64,000 nt of DNA from Bugulina stolonifera (Eukaryota > Bryozoa > Gymnolaemata > Cheilostomatida > Bugulidae). The stretch lies in assembly GCA_935421135.1 (NCBI GenBank), contig OW285192.1, positions 98,501 through 162,500 on the forward strand. Direction: 5' to 3'. Below the pieces are notes generated by a model. That model did no database searches and was not told the origin of the DNA. It saw nothing but the letters and a program-made list of their open reading frames with translations. A program made the position numbers and the translations under genes. Below, piece by piece: positions 15,200-31,089 of this stretch (positions are counted from its first letter, which is position 1; each line of letters begins with the position of its first letter).

Positions 15200-18150
15200 C
15201 CTAAGCCGTAGCAATGACAACCACCTCAATTCACTCCTAACCTCTCACTAGAAGGACACAGTTGTTTCCAGTCATACTCAGCTCGCTCTCTGGTGACTGA
15301 CTTTTACTAGCAGCTGTGTTTATTCTCTGGTGGGCAGAAATGGTTCAGTCTATAGATGAGCTCAAGCAAGCTAAAACAAGTAAGACAAGTTATTTATAAC
15401 ATACACTTTGCATGTACGAACAATCCTAAGATCTCCACAGATACCCGAATATAATCTTACAGTTTACATGTATATGACAATAGAAATAACAGTAAACAAT
15501 CAATGTACCACTACAATATCTTTGAACAGTCATATTCATGGGTTGGTTTTATTTTATTGACATGATATAGAACAATTCATGCATCTATTACCTCCCTAAG
15601 CCGTTGGAAATACAACTGTCGCAATTCACTCCTATCCTCTCACTAGAAGGACACAGATGTTTCCAGTCATACTCAGCTTGCTCCCTGGTAATTGACTTCT
15701 ACTACCAGCTGTGTATATCCACTGGTAGGCAGAAATGAGTCATTCTATAGCTGCGCTCAAACAAGCTAAAACAGGTAGGACAGGCTATTTATAATTTACA
15801 CTGTACTTGTACTAACCTTCATAAGGTCTGCACAGATAACCAAATATAATCTCACGTTTTGTATGACAATAGAGATGGCAGTAAATAATCACTGAGTAGC
15901 ACTACAATATCTTTGAACAGTCATATTCATGGGTTGGTTTTATTTTATTAACATAATATAGAGCAGTTCATGCATCTATTACCTCCCTACGCCATGGCAA
16001 TGACAACCACCTCAATTCACTCCTATCCTCTCACTAGAAGGACACAGATGTTTCCAGTCATACTCAGCTTGCTCCCTGGTAATTGATTTTTACTACCAGC
16101 TGTGTTTATCGTCTGGTGGGCAGAAATGGTTCAGTCTATAGATGAGCTCAAGCAAGCTAAAACAGGTAGGACAGGTTATTTATAACATACACTTTGCATG
16201 TACGAACAATCCTAAGATCTCCACAGATACCCGAATATAATCTTACAGTTTACATGTATATGACAATAGAAATAACAGTAAACAATCAATGTACCACTAC
16301 AATATCTTTGAACAGTCATATTCATGGGTTGGTTTTATTTTATTGACATAATATAGAACAATTCATGCATCTATTACCTCCCTAAGCCGTAGGAAATACA
16401 ACTGCCGCGATTCACTCCTATCCTCTCACTAGAAGGACACAGATGTTTCCAGTCATACTCAGCTTGCTCCCTGGTAATTGACTTCTACTACCAGCTGTGT
16501 CTATCCACTGGTAGGCGGAAATGATTCATTCTATAGCTGAGCTCAAACAAGCTAAAACAGGTAGGACAGGCTATTTATAATTTACACTGTACTTGTACCA
16601 ACCTTCATAAGGTCTGCACAGATAACCGAATATAATCTCACATTTTGTATGACAATAGAGATGGCAGTAAATAATCACTGTAGCACCACAATATCTTTGA
16701 GCAGTCATTTTAAACTGGTTGGTTTTATTTCACTAACATAATATAGAGCAGCTCATGCATCTATTACCTCCCTACGCCGTAGCAATGACAACCACCTCAA
16801 TTCACTCCTATCCTCTCACTAGAATGAGACATATGTTTCCAGTCATACTCAGCTTGCTCCCTGGTAATTGACTTTTACTACCAGCTGTGTTTATTCTCTG
16901 GTGGGCAGAAATGGTTCAGTCTATAGATGAGCTCAAGCAAGCCAAAACAAGTAGGACAAGTTATTTATAACATACACTTTGCATGTACGAACAATCCTAA
17001 TATCTCCACAGATACCCGAATATAATCTTACAGTTTACATGTATATGACAATAGAAATAACAGTAAACAATCAATGTACCACTACAATATCTTTGAACAG
17101 TCATATTCATGGGTTGGTTTTATTTTATTGACATGATATAGAACAATTCATGCATCTATTACCTCCCTAAGCCGTAGGCAATACAACTGCCGCAATTCAC
17201 TCCTCTCCTCTCACTAGAAGGACACAGATGTTTCCAGGCATACTCAGCTTGCTCCCTGGTAATTGACTTCTACTACCAGCTGTGTCTATCCACTGGTAGG
17301 CAGACATGAGTCATTCTATAGCTGAGCTCAAACAAGCTAAAACAGGTAGGACAGGCTATTTATAATTTACACTGTACTTGTACTAACCTTCATAAGGTCT
17401 GCACAGATAACCAAATATAATCTCACGTTTTGTATGACAATAGAGATGGCAGTAAATAATCACTGAGTAGCACTACAATATCTTTGAACAGTCATATTCA
17501 TGGGTTGGTTTTATTTTATTAACATAATATAGAGCAGTTCATGCATCTATTACCTCCCTACGCCGTAGCACTGACAACCACCTCAATTCACTCCTATCCT
17601 CTCACTAGAAGGACACATTTAGTTCCAGTCATACTCAGCTCGCTCTCTGGTGACTGACTTTTTCTAGCAGCTGTGTTTATCCTCTGGTGGGCAGAAATGA
17701 TTCAGTCTATAGATGAGCTCAGGCAAGCTCAAACAGGTAGGACAGGTTATTTATAACATACATTTTGCATGTACAAACAATCCTAAGATCTCCACAGATA
17801 CCCGAATATAATCTCACAGTTTACATGTATATGACAATAGAAATAACAGTAAACAATCAATGTACCACTACAATATCTTTGAACAGTCATATTTATGGGT
17901 TGGTTTTATTTTATTAACATAATATAGAACAATTCATGCATCTATTACCTCCCTAAGCCGTAGGAATGACAACTGCCGCAATTCACTCCTATCCTCTCAC
18001 TAGAAGGACACAGATGTTTCCAGTCATACTCAGCTTGCTCCCTGGTAATTGACTTCTACTACCAGCTGTGTCTATCCACTGGTAGGCGGAAATGATTCAT
18101 TCTATAGCTGAGCTCAAACAAGCTAAAACAGGTAGGACAGGGTATTTATA
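15200..18150. repeat. Third copy of the 6.5-9.5 kb segment
   Basis: Variants seen first at 6947 (gccgttggaaa), 8911 (cgtagcactg) and 9059 (gatgagctcaggcaagctc) recur at 15600, 17564 and 17712, each 8653 bp later. That is 22 monomers. The region therefore duplicates about 6.5-9.5 kb. Its left edge joins a class A monomer with aataacag and tttccatg variants to the taacctctcactagaagg type end near 15200-15250, a junction not seen in the other copies. Confidence 0.82.
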
Positions 18151-21100
18151 ATTTACACTGTACTTGTACCAACCTTCATAAGGTCTGCACAGATAACCGA
18201 ATATAATCTCACATTTTGTATGACAATAGAGATGGCAGTAAATAATCACTGTAGCACCACAATATCTTTGAGCAGTCATTTTAAACTGGTTGGTTTTATT
18301 TCACTAACATAATATAGAGCAGCTCATGCATCTATTACCCCCCTACGCCGTAGCAATGACAACCACCTCAATTCACTCCTATCCTCTCACTAGAATGAGA
18401 CAGATGTTTCCAGTCATACTCAGCTTGCTCCCTGGTAATTGACTTTTACTACCAGCTGTGTTTATTCTCAGGTGGGCAGAAATGGTTCAGTCTATAGATG
18501 AGCTCAAGCAAGCTAAAACAAGTAGGACAAGTTATTTATAACATACACTTTGCATGTACGAACAATCCAAGGATCTCCACAGATACCCGAATATAATCTT
18601 ACAGTTTACATGTATATGACAATAGAAATAATAGTAAACAATCAATGTACCACCACTACAATATCTTTGAACAGTCATATTCATGGGTTGGTTTTATTTT
18701 ATTAACATAATAGAGAACAATTCATGCATCTATTACCTTCCTAAGCCGTAGGAATGACAACCGCCGCAATTCACTCCTATCCTCTCACTAGAATGAGACA
18801 GATGTTTCCAGTCATACTCAGCTTGCTCCCTGGTAATTGACTTTTACTACCAGCTGTGTCTATCCACTGGTGGGCAGAAATGATTCAGTCTATAGCTGAG
18901 CTCAAACAAGCTAAAACAGGTAGGACAGGGTATTTATAATTTACACTGTACTTGTAGTAACCTTCATAAGGTCTGCACAGATAAACAAATATAATCTCAC
19001 ATTTTGTATGACAATAGAGATGGCAGTAAATAATCACTGAGTAGCACTACAATATCTTTAAGCACTCATTTTAAACTGGTTGGTTTTATTTCACTGACAT
19101 AATATAGAGCAGTTCATGCATCTATATTACCTCCCTACGTCGTAGCAATGACAACCACCTCAATTCACTCCTATCCTCTCACTAGAATGAGACAGATGTT
19201 TCCAGTCATACTCAGCTTGCTCCCTGGTAATTGACTTCTACTACCAGCTGTGTTCATTCTCTGGTGGGCAGAAATGGTTCAGTCTATAGATGAGCTCAAG
19301 CAAGCTAAAACAAGTAGGACAAGTTATTTATAACATACACTTTGCATGTACGAACAATCCTAAGATCTCCACAGATACCCGAATATAATCTTACAGTTTA
19401 CATGTATATGACAATAGAAATAACAGTAAACAATCAATGTACCACTACAATATCTTTGAACAGTCATATTCATGGGTTGGTTTTATTTTATTGACATGAT
19501 ATAGAACAATTCATGCATCTATTACCTCCCTAAGCCGTAGGAAATACAACTGCAGCAATTCACTCCTATCCTCTCACTAGAAGGACACAGATGTTTCCAG
19601 TCATACTCAGCTTGCTCCCTGGTAATTGACTTCTACTACCAGCTGTGTCTATCCACTGGTAGGCAGAAATGAGTCATTCTATAGCTGAGCTCAAACAAGC
19701 TAAAACAGGTAGGACAGGCTATTTATAATTTACACTGTACTTGTACTAACCTTCATAAGGTCTGCACAGATAACCAAATATAATCTCACGTTTTGTATGA
19801 CAATGGAGATGGCAGTAAATAATCACTGAGTAGCACTACAATATCTTTGAACACTCATATTCATGGGTTGGTTTTATTTTATTAACATAATATAGAGCAG
19901 TTCATGCATCTATTACCTCCCTACGCCGTAGCAATGACAACCACCTCAATTCACTCCTATCCTCTCACTAGAAGGACACATTTAGTTCCAGTCATACTCA
20001 GCTCGCTCTCTGGTAATTGACTTTTACTACCAGCTGTGTTTATTCTCTGGTGGGCAGAAATGGTTCAGTCTATAGCTGAGCTCAAACAAGCTAAAACAGG
20101 TAGGACAGGCTATTTATAATTTACACTGTACTTGTACTAACCTTCATAAGGTCTGCACAGATAACCAAATATAATCTCACGTTTTGTATGACAATGGAGA
20201 TGGCAGTAAATAATCACTGTAGCACCACAATATCTTTGAGCAGTCATTTTAAACTGGTTGGTTTTATTTCACTAACATATTATGGAGCAGCTCATGCATC
20301 TATTACCTCCTTACGCCGTAGCAATGACAACCACCTCAATTCACTCCTATCCTCTCACTAGAATGAGACAGATGTTTCCAGTCATACTCAGCTTGCTCTC
20401 TGGTAATTGACTTTTACTACCAGCTGTGTTTATTCTCTGGTGGGCAGAAATGGTTCAGTCTATAGATGAGCTCAAGCAAGCTAAAACAAGTAGGACAAGT
20501 TATTTATAACATACACTTTGCATGTACGAACAATCCTAAGATCTCCACAGATACCCGAATATAATCTTACAGTTTACATGTATATGACAATAGAAATAAT
20601 AGTAAACAATCAATGTACCACCACTACAATATCTTTGAACAGTCATATTCATGGGTTGGTTTTATTTTATTAACATAATAGAGAACAATTCATGCATCTA
20701 TTACCTCCCTAAGCCGTAGGAATGACAACCGCCGCAATTCACTCCTATCCTCTCACTAGAATGAGACAGATGTTTCCAGTCATACTCAGCTTGCTCCCTG
20801 GTAATTGACTTTTACTACCAGCTGTGTCTATCCACTGGTGGGCAGAAATGATTCAGTCTATAGCTGAGCTCAAACAAGCTAAAACAGGTAGGACAGGGTA
20901 TTTATAATTTACACTGTACTTGTAGTAACCTTCATAAGGTCTGCACAGATAAACAAATATAATCTCACATTTTGTATGACAATAGAGATGGCAGTAAATA
21001 ATCACTGAGTAGCACTACAATATCTTTGAACAGTCATATTCATGGGTTGGTTTTACTTTATTAACATAATATAGAGCAGTTCATGCATCTATTACCTCCC

Positions 21101-24100
21101 TACGCCGTAGCACTGACAACCACCTCAATTCACTCCTATCCTCTCACTAGAAGGACACATTTAGTTCCAGTCATACTCAGCTCGCTCTCTGGTGACTGAC
21201 TTTTTCTAGCAGCTGTGTTTATCCTCTGGTGGGCAGAAATGATTCAGTCTATAGATGAGCTCAGGCAAGCTCAAACAGGTAGGACAGGTTATTTATAACA
21301 TACATTTTGCATGTACAAACAATCCTAAGATCTCCACAGATACCCGAATATAATCTCACAGTTTACATGTATATGACAATAGAAATAACAGTAAACAATC
21401 AATGTACCACTACAATATCTTTGAACAGTCATATTTATGGGTTGGTTTTATTTTATTAACATAATATAGAACAATTCATGCATCTATTACCTCCCTAAGC
21501 CGTAGGAATGACAACTGCCGCAATTCACTCCTATCCTCTCACTAGAAGGACACAGATGTTTCCAGTCATACTCAGCTTGCTCCCTGGTAATTGACTTCTA
21601 CTACCAGCTGTGTCTATCCACTGGTAGGCGGAAATGATTCATTCTATAGCTGAGCTCAAACAAGCTAAAACAGGTAGAACAGGCTATTTATAATTTACAC
21701 TGTACTTGTACCAACCTTCATAAGGTCTGCACAGATAACCGAATATAATCTCACATTTTGTATGACAATAGAGATGGCAGTAAATAATCACTGTAGCACC
21801 ACAATATCTTTGAGCAGTCATTTTAAACTGGTTGGTTTTATTTCACTAACATAATATAGAGCAGCTCATGCATCTATTACCCCCCTACGCCGTAGCAATG
21901 ACAACCACCTCAATTCACTCCTATCCTCTCACTAGAATGAGACAGATGTTTCCAGTCATACTCAGCTTGCTCCCTGGTAATTGACTTTTACTACCAGCTG
22001 TGTTTATTCTCAGGTGGGCAGAAATGGTTCAGTCTATAGATGAGCTCAAGCAAGCTAAAACAAGTAGGACAAGTTATTTATAACATACACTTTGCATGTA
22101 CGAACAATCCAAGGATCTCCACAGATACCCGAATATAATCTTACAGTTTACATGTATATGACAATAGAAATAATAGTAAACAATCAATGTACCACCACTA
22201 CAATATCTTTGAACAGTCATATTCATGGGTTGGTTTTATTTTATTAACATAATAGAGAACAATTCATGCATCTATTACCTCCCTAAGCCGTAGGAATGAC
22301 AACCGCCGCAATTCACTCCTATCCTCTCACTAGAATGAGACAGATGTTTCCAGTCATACTCAGCTTGCTCCCTGGTAATTGACTTTTACTACCAGCTGTG
22401 TCTATCCACTGGTGGGCAGAAATGATTCAGTCTATAGCTGAGCTCAAACAAGCTAAAACAGGTAGGACAGGGTATTTATAATTTACACTGTACTTGTAGT
22501 AACCTTCATAAGGTCTGCACAGATAAACAAATATAATCTCACATTTTGTATGACAATAGAGATGGCAGTAAATAATCACTGAGTAGCACTACAATATCTT
22601 TAAGCACTCATTTTAAACTGGTTGGTTTTATTTCACTGACATAATATAGAGCAGTTCATGCATCTATATTACCTCCCTACGTCGTAGCAATGACAACCAC
22701 CTCAATTCACTCCTATCCTCTCACTAGAATGAGACAGATGTTTCCAGTCATACTCAGCTTGCTCCCTGGTAATTGACTTCTACTACCAGCTGTGTTCATT
22801 CTCTGGTGGGCAGAAATGGTTCAGTCTATAGATGAGCTCAAGCAAGCTAAAACAAGTAGGACAAGTTATTTATAACATACACTTTGCATGTACGAACAAT
22901 CCTAAGATCTCCACAGATACCCGAATATAATCTTACAGTTTACATGTATATGACAATAGAAATAACAGTAAACAATCAATGTACCACTACAATATCTTTG
23001 AACAGTCATATTCATGGGTTGGTTTTATTTTATTGACATGATATAGAACAATTCATGCATCTATTACCTCCCTAAGCCGTAGGAAATACAACTGCAGCAA
23101 TTCACTCCTATCCTCTCACTAGAAGGACACAGATGTTTCCAGTCATACTCAGCTTGCTCCCTGGTAATTGACTTCTACTACCAGCTGTGTCTATCCACTG
23201 GTAGGCAGAAATGAGTCATTCTATAGCTGAGCTCAAACAAGCTAAAACACGTAGGACAGGCTATTTATAATTTACACTGTACTTGTACTAACCTTCATAA
23301 GGTCTGCACAGATAACCAAATATAATCTCACGTTTTGTATGACAATGGAGATGGCAGTAAATAATCACTGAGTAGCACTACAATATCTTTGAACACTCAT
23401 ATTCATGGGTTGGCTTTATTTTATTAACATAATATAGAGCAGTTCATGCATCTATTACCTCCCTACGCCGTAGCAATGACAACCACCTCAATTCACTCCT
23501 ATCCTCTCACTAGAAGGACACATTTAGTTCCAGTCATACTCAGCTCGCTCTCTGGTAATTGACTTTTACTACCAGCTGTGTTTATTCTCTGGTGGGCAGA
23601 AATGGTTCAGTCTATAGCTGAGCTCAAACAAGCTAAAACAGGTAGGACAGGCTATTTATAATTTACACTGTACTTGTAGTAACCTTCATAAGGTCTGCAC
23701 AGATAACCAAATATAATCTCACGTTTTGTATGACAATGGAGATGGCAGTAAATAATCACTGTAGCACCACAATATCTTTGAGCAGTCATTTTAAACTGGT
23801 TGGTTTTATTTCACTAACATATTATGGAGCAGCTCATGCATCTATTACCTCCCTACGCCGTAGCAATGACAACCACCTCAATTCACTCCTATCCTCTCAC
23901 TAGAATGAGACAGATGTTTCCAGTCATACTCAGCTTGCTCTCTGGTAATTGACTTTTACTACCAGCTGTGTTTATTCTCTGGTGGGCAGAAATGGTTCAG
24001 TCTATAGATGAGCTCAAGCAAGCTAAAACAAGTAGGACAAGTTATTTATAACATACACTTTGCATGTACGAACAATCCTAAGATCTCCACAGATACCCGA

Positions 24101-24205
24101 ATATATTCTTACAGTTTACATGTATATGACAATAGAAATAATAGTAAACAATCAATGTACCACCACTACAATATCTTTGAACAGTCATATTCATGGGTTG
24201 GTTTT
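17440..24205. repeat. 3542-bp nine-monomer tandem duplication
   Basis: Private variants recur 3542 bp apart: gatgagctcaggcaagctc at 17712 and 21254, tctattacccccctacgcc at 18331 and 21873, tattctcaggtggg near 18468 and 22010, aacaatccaaggatctcc near 18560 and 22102, and tatggagcagctc at 20281 and 23823. Copy 1 is about 17440-20981 and copy 2 about 20982-24205. Copy 2 ends where taacataatagagaac would be expected but tgacatgatatagaac is found. Confidence 0.88.
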
Positions 24206-25409
24206 ATTTTATTGACATGATATAGAACAATTCATGCATCTATTACCTCCCTAAGCCGTAGGAAATACAACTGCCGCAATTCACTCCTATCCTCTCACTA
24301 GACGGACACAGATGTTTCCAGTCATACTCAGCTTGCTCCCTGGTAATTGACTTCTACTACCAGCTGTGTCTATCCACTGGTAGGCAGAAATGAGTCATTC
24401 TATAGCTGAGCTCAAACAAGCTAAAACAGGTAGGACAGGCTATTTATAATTTACACTGTACTTGTACTAACCTTCATAAGGTCTGCACAGATAACCAAAT
24501 ATAATCTCACGTTTTGTATGACAATGGAGATGGCAGTAAATAATCACTGAGTAGCACTACAATATCTTTGAACACTCATATTCATGGGTTGGTTTTATTT
24601 TATTAACATAATATAGAGCAGTTCATGCATCTATTACCTCCCTACGCCGTAGCAATGACAACCACCTCAATTCACTCCTATCCTCTCACTAGAAGGACAC
24701 ATTTAGTTCCAGTCATACTCAGCTCGCTCTCTGGTAATTGACTTTTACTACCAGCTGTGTTTATTCTCTGGTGGGCAGAAATGGTTCAGTCTATAGATGA
24801 GCTCAAGCAAGCTAAAACAAGTAGGACAAGTTATTTATAACATACACTTTGCATGTACGAACAATCCTAAGATCTCCACAGATACCCGAATATAATCTTA
24901 CAGTTTCCATGTATATGACAATAGAAATAACAGTAAACAATCAATGTACCACCACTACAATATCTTTGAACAGTCATATTCATGGGTTGGTTTTATTTTA
25001 TTAACATAATAGAGAACAATTCATGCATCTATTACCTCCCTAAGCCGTAGGAATGACAACCGCCGCAATTCACTCCTATCCTCTCACTAGAATGAGACAG
25101 ATGTTTCCAGTCATACTCAGCTTGCTCCCTGGTAATTGACTTTTACTACCAGCTGTGTCTATCCACTGGTGGGCAGAAATGATTCAGTCTATAGCTGAGC
25201 TCAAACAAGCTAAAACAGGTAGGACAAGTTATTTATAACATAGACTTTGCATGTACGAACAATCCTAAGATCTCCACAGATAACCGAGTATAATCTCACA
25301 TTTTGTATGACAATAGAGATGGCAGTAAATAATCACTGTAGCACCACAATATCTTTGAGCAGTCATTTTAAACTGGTTGGTTTTATTTCACTAACATCAC
25401 ATACAGCAG

Positions 25410-28400
25410 TTCATGCATCTATTACCTCCCTACGCCGTAGCAATGACAACCACCTCAATTCACTCCTATCCTCTCACTAGAATGAGACAGATGTTTCCAG
25501 TCATACTCAGCTTGCTCCCTGGTAATTGACTTTTACTACCAGCTGTGTTTATTCTCTGGTGGGCAGAAATGGTTCAGTCTATAGATGAGCTCAAGCAAGC
25601 TAAAACAAGTAGGAGAAGTTATTTATAACATACACTTTGCATGTACGAACAATCCTAAGATCTCCACAGATACCCGAATATAATCTTACAGTTTACATGT
25701 ATATGACAATAGAAATAATAGTAAACAATCAATGCACCACCACTACAATATCTTTGAACAGTCATATTCATGGGTTGGTTTTATTTTATTAACATAATAG
25801 AGAACAATTCATGCATCTATTACCTCCCTAAGCCGTAGGAATGACAACCGCCGCAATTCACTCCTATCCTCTCACTAGAATGAGACAGATGTTTCCAGTC
25901 ATACTCAGCTTGCTCCCTGGTAATTGACTTTTACTACCAGCTGTGTCTATCCACTGGTGGGCAGAAATGATTCAGTCTATAGCTGAGCTCAAACAAGCTG
26001 AAACAGGTAGGACAGGGTATTTATAATTTACACTGTACTTGTAGTAACCTTCATAAGGTCTGCACAGATAAACAAATATAATCTCACATTTTGTATGACA
26101 ATAGAGATGGCAGTAAATAATCACTGAGTAGCACTACAATATCTTTAAGCACTCATTTTAAACTGGTTGGTTTTATTTCACTGACATAATATAGAGCAGT
26201 TCATGCATCTATATTACCTCCCTACGTCGTAGCAATGACAACCACCTCAATTCACTCCTATCCTCTCACTAGAATGAGACAGATGTTTCCAGTCATACTC
26301 AGCTTGCTCCCTGGTAATTGACTTCTACTACCAGCTGTGTTCATTCTCTGGTGGGCAGAAATGGTTCAGTCTATAGATGAGCTCAAGCAAGCTAAAACAA
26401 GTAGGACAAGTTATTTATAACATACACTTTGCATGTACGAACAATCCTAAGATCTCCACAGATACCCGAATATAATCTTACAGTTTACATGTATATGACA
26501 ATAGAAATAACAGTAAACAATCAATGTACCACTACAATATCTTTGAACAGTCATATTCATGGGTTGGTTTTATTTTATTGACATGATATAGAACAATTCA
26601 TGCATCTATTACCTCCCTAAGCCGTAGGAAATACAACTGCAGCAATTCACTCCTATCCTCTCACTAGAAGGACACAGATGTTTCCAGTCATACTCAGCTT
26701 GCTCCCTGGTATTTGACTTCTACTACCAGCTGTGTCTATCCACTGGTAGGCAGAAATGAGTCATTCTATAGCTGAGCTCAAACAAGCTAAAACAGGTAGG
26801 ACAGGCTATTTATAATTTACACTGTACTTGTACTAACCTTCATAAGGTCTGCACAGATAACCAAATATAATCTCACGTTTTGTATGACAATGGAGATGGC
26901 AGTAAATAATCACTGAGTAGCACTACAATATCTTTGAACACTCATATTCATGGGTTGGTTTTATTTTATTAACATAATATAGAGCAGTTCATGCATCTAT
27001 TACCTCCCTACGCCGTAGCAATGACAACCACCTCAATTCACTCCTATCCTCTCACTAGAAGGACACATTTAGTTCCAGTCATACTCAGCTCGCTCTCTGG
27101 TAATTGACTTTTACTACCAGCTGTGTTTATTCTCTGGTGGGCAGAAATGATTCAGTCTATAGCTGAGCTCAAACAAGCTAAAACAGGTAGGACAGGGTAT
27201 TTATAATTTACACTGTACTTGTAGTAACCTTCATAAGGTCTGCACAGATAAACAAATATAATCTCACATTTTGTATGACAATAGAGATGGCAGTAAATAA
27301 TCACTGAGTAGCACTACAATATCTTTAAGCACTCATTTTAAACTGGTTGGTTTTATTTCACTGACATAATATAGAGCAGTTCATGCATCTATATTACCTC
27401 CCTACGTCGTAGCAATGACAACCACCTCAATTCACTCCTATCCTCTCACTAGAATGAGACAGATGTTTCCAGTCATACTCAGCTTGCTCCCTGGTAATTG
27501 ACTTCTACTACCAGCTGTGTTTATTCTCTGGTGGGCAGAAATGGTTCAGTCTATAGATGAGCTCAAGCAAGCTAAAACAAGTAGGACAAGTTATTTATAA
27601 CATACACTGTGCATGTACGAACAATCCTAAGATCTCCACAGATACCCGAATATAATCTTACAGTTTACATGTATATGACAATAGAAATAATAGTAAACAA
27701 TCAATGTACCACTACAATATCTTTGAACAGTCATATTCATGGGTTGGTTTTATTTTATTGACATGATATAGAACAATTCATGCATCTATTACCTCCCTAA
27801 GCCGTAGGAAATACAACTGCCGCAATTCACTCCTATCCTCTCACTAGAAGGACACAGATGTTTCCAGTCATACTCAGCTTGCTCCCTGGTAATTGACTTC
27901 TACTACCAGCTGTGTCTATCCACTGGTAGGCAGAAATGAGTCATTCTATAGCTGCGCTCAAACAAGCTAAAACAGGTAGGACAGGCTATTTATAATTTAC
28001 ACTGTACTTGTACTAACCTTCATAAGGTCTGCACAGATAACCAAATATAATCTCACGTTTTGTATGACAATAGAGATGGCAGTAAATAATCACTGTAGCA
28101 CCACAATATCTTTGAGCAGTCATTTTAAACTGGTTGGTTTTATTTCACTAACATAATATAGAGCAGCTCATGCATCTATTACCTCCCTACGCCGTAGCAA
28201 TGACAACCACCTCAATTCACTCCTATCCTCTCACTAGAATGAGACAGATGTTTCCAGTCATACTCAGCTTGCTCCCTGGTAATTGACTTTTACTACCAGC
28301 TGTGTTTATTCTCTGGTGGGCAGAAATGGTTCAGTCTATAGATGAGCTCAAGCAAGCTAAAACAAGTAGGAGAAGTTATTTATAACATACACTTTGCATG

Positions 28401-29890
28401 TACGAACAATCCTAAGATCTCCACAGATACCCGAATATAATCTTACAGTTTACATGTATATGACAATAGAAATAATAGTAAACAATCAATGCACCACCAC
28501 TACAATATCTTTGAACAGTCATATTCATGGGTTGGTTTTATTTTATTAACATAATAGAGAACAATTCATGCATCTATTACCTCCCTAAGCCGTAGGAATG
28601 ACAACCGCCGCAATTCACTCCTATCCTCTCACTAGAATGAGACAGATGTTTCCAGTCATACTCAGCTTGCTCCCTGGTAATTGACTTTTACTACCAGCTG
28701 TGTCTATCCACTGGTGGGCAGAAATGATTCAGTCTATAGCTGAGCTCAAACAAGCTGAAACAGGTAGGACAGGGTATTTATAATTTACACTGTACTTGTA
28801 GTAACCTTCATAAGGTCTGCACAGATAAACAAATATAATCTCACATTTTGTATGACAATAGAGATGGCAGTAAATAATCACTGAGTAGCACTACAATATC
28901 TTTAAGCACTCATTTTAAACTGGTTGGTTTTATTTCACTGACATAATATAGAGCAGTTCATGCATCTATATTACCTCCCTACGTCGTAGCAATGACAACC
29001 ACCTCAATTCACTCCTATCCTCTCACTAGAATGAGACAGATGTTTCCAGTCATACTCAGCTTGCTCCCTGGTAATTGACTTCTACTACCAGCTGTGTTCA
29101 TTCTCTGGTAGGCAGAAATGGTTCAGTCTATAGATGAGCTCAAGCAAGCTAAAACAAGTAGGACAAGTTATTTATAACATACACTTTGCATGTACGAACA
29201 ATCCTAAGATCTCCACAGATACCCGAATATAATCTTACAGTTTACATGTATATGACAATAGAAATAACAGTAAACAATCAATGTACCACTACAATATCTT
29301 TGAACAGTCATATTCATGGGTTGGTTTTATTTTATTGACATGATATAGAACAATTCATGCATCTATTACCTCCCTAAGCCGTAGGAAATACAACTGCAGC
29401 AATTCACTCCTATCCTCTCACTAGAAGGACACAGATGTTTCCAGTCATACTCAGCTTGCTCCCTGGTATTTGACTTCTACTACCAGCTGTGTCTATCCAC
29501 TGGTAGGCAGAAATGAGTCATTCTATAGCTGAGCTCAAACAAGCTAAAACAGTTAGGACAGGCTATTTATAATTTACACTGTACTTGTACTAACCTTCAT
29601 AAGGTCTGCACAGATAACCAAATATAATCTCACGTTTTGTATGACAATGGAGATGGCAGTAAATAATCCCTGAGTAGCACTACAATATCTTTGAACACTC
29701 ATATTCATGGGTTGGTTTTATTTTATTAACATAATATAGAGCAGTTCATGCATCTATTACCTCCCTACGCCGTAGCAATGACAACCACCTCAATTCACTC
29801 CTATCCTCTCACTAGAAGGACACATTTAGTTCCAGTCATACTCAGCTCGCTCTCTGGTAATTGACTTTTACTACCAGCTGTGTTTATTCT
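25410..29890. repeat. 2757-bp spaced duplication of ~1.7 kb
   Basis: The unusual word aggagaagtt appears at 25611 and 28368, aatgcaccaccacta follows in both, and ggtatttgacttc lies at about 26709 and 29466, all 2757 bp apart (seven monomers). Similarity starts near 25410 and 28167 and ends near 27140 and 29890. The monomers between the copies belong to other sub-variants, including cactgtgcatgtacg near 27605. Confidence 0.8.
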
Positions 29891-31089
29891 CTGGTGGGCA
29901 GAAATGGTTCAGTCTATAGCTGAGCTCAAACAAGCTAAAACAGGTAGGACAGGGTATTTATAATTTACACTGTACTTGTACTAACCTTCATAAGGTCTGC
30001 ACAGATAACCAAATATAATCTCACGTTTTGTATGACAAAGGAGATGGCAGTAAATAATCACTGTAGCACCACAATATCTTTGAGCAGTCATTTTAAACTG
30101 GTTGGTTTTATTTCACTAACATATTATGGAGCAGCTCATGCATCTATTACCTCCCTACGCCGTAGCAATGACAACCACCTCAATTCACTCCTATCCTCTC
30201 ACTAGAATGAGACAGATGTTTCCAGTCATACTCAGCTTGCTCTCTGGTAATTGACTTTTACTACCAGCTGTGTTTATTCTCTGGTGGGCAGAATTGGTTC
30301 AGTCTATAGATGAGCTCAAGCAAGCTAAAACAAGTAGGACAAGTTATTTATAACATACACTTTGCATGTACGAACAATCCTAAGATCTCCACAGATACCC
30401 GAATATAATCTTACAGTTTACATGTATATGACAATAGAAATAATAGTAAACAATCAATGTACCACCACTACAATATCTTTGAACAGTCATATTCATGGGT
30501 TGGTTTTATTTTATTAACATAATAGAGAACAATTCATGCATCTATTACCTCCCTAAGCCGTAGGAATGACAACCGCCGCAATTCACTCCTATCCTCTCAC
30601 TAGAATGAGACAGATGTTTCCAGTCATACTCAGCTTGCTCCCTGGTAATTGACTTTTACTACCAGCTGTGTCTATCCACTGGTGGGCAGAAATGATTCAG
30701 TCTATAGCTGAGCTCAAACAAGCTAAAACAGGTAGGACAGGCTATTTATAATTTACACTGTACTTGTACTAACCTTCATAAGGTCTGCACAGATAACCAA
30801 ATATAATCTCACGTTTTGTATGACAATGGAGATGGCAGTAAATAATCACTGAGTAGCACTACAATATCTTTGAACACTCATATTCATGGGTTGGTTTTAT
30901 TTTATTAACATAATATAGAGCAGTTCATGCATCTATTACCTCCCTACGCCGTAGCAATGACAACCACCTCAATTCACTCCTATCCTCTCACTAGAATGAG
31001 ACAGATGTTTCCAGTCATACTCAGCTTGCTCTCTGGTAATTGACTTTTACTACCAGCTGTGTTTATTCTCTGGTGGGCAGAATTGGTTC

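Noticed and set aside
18097..18279. 60-codon open frame on the minus strand in a satellite monomer
   Set aside because: Present in only one of many near-identical class B monomers; a chance loss of a stop.
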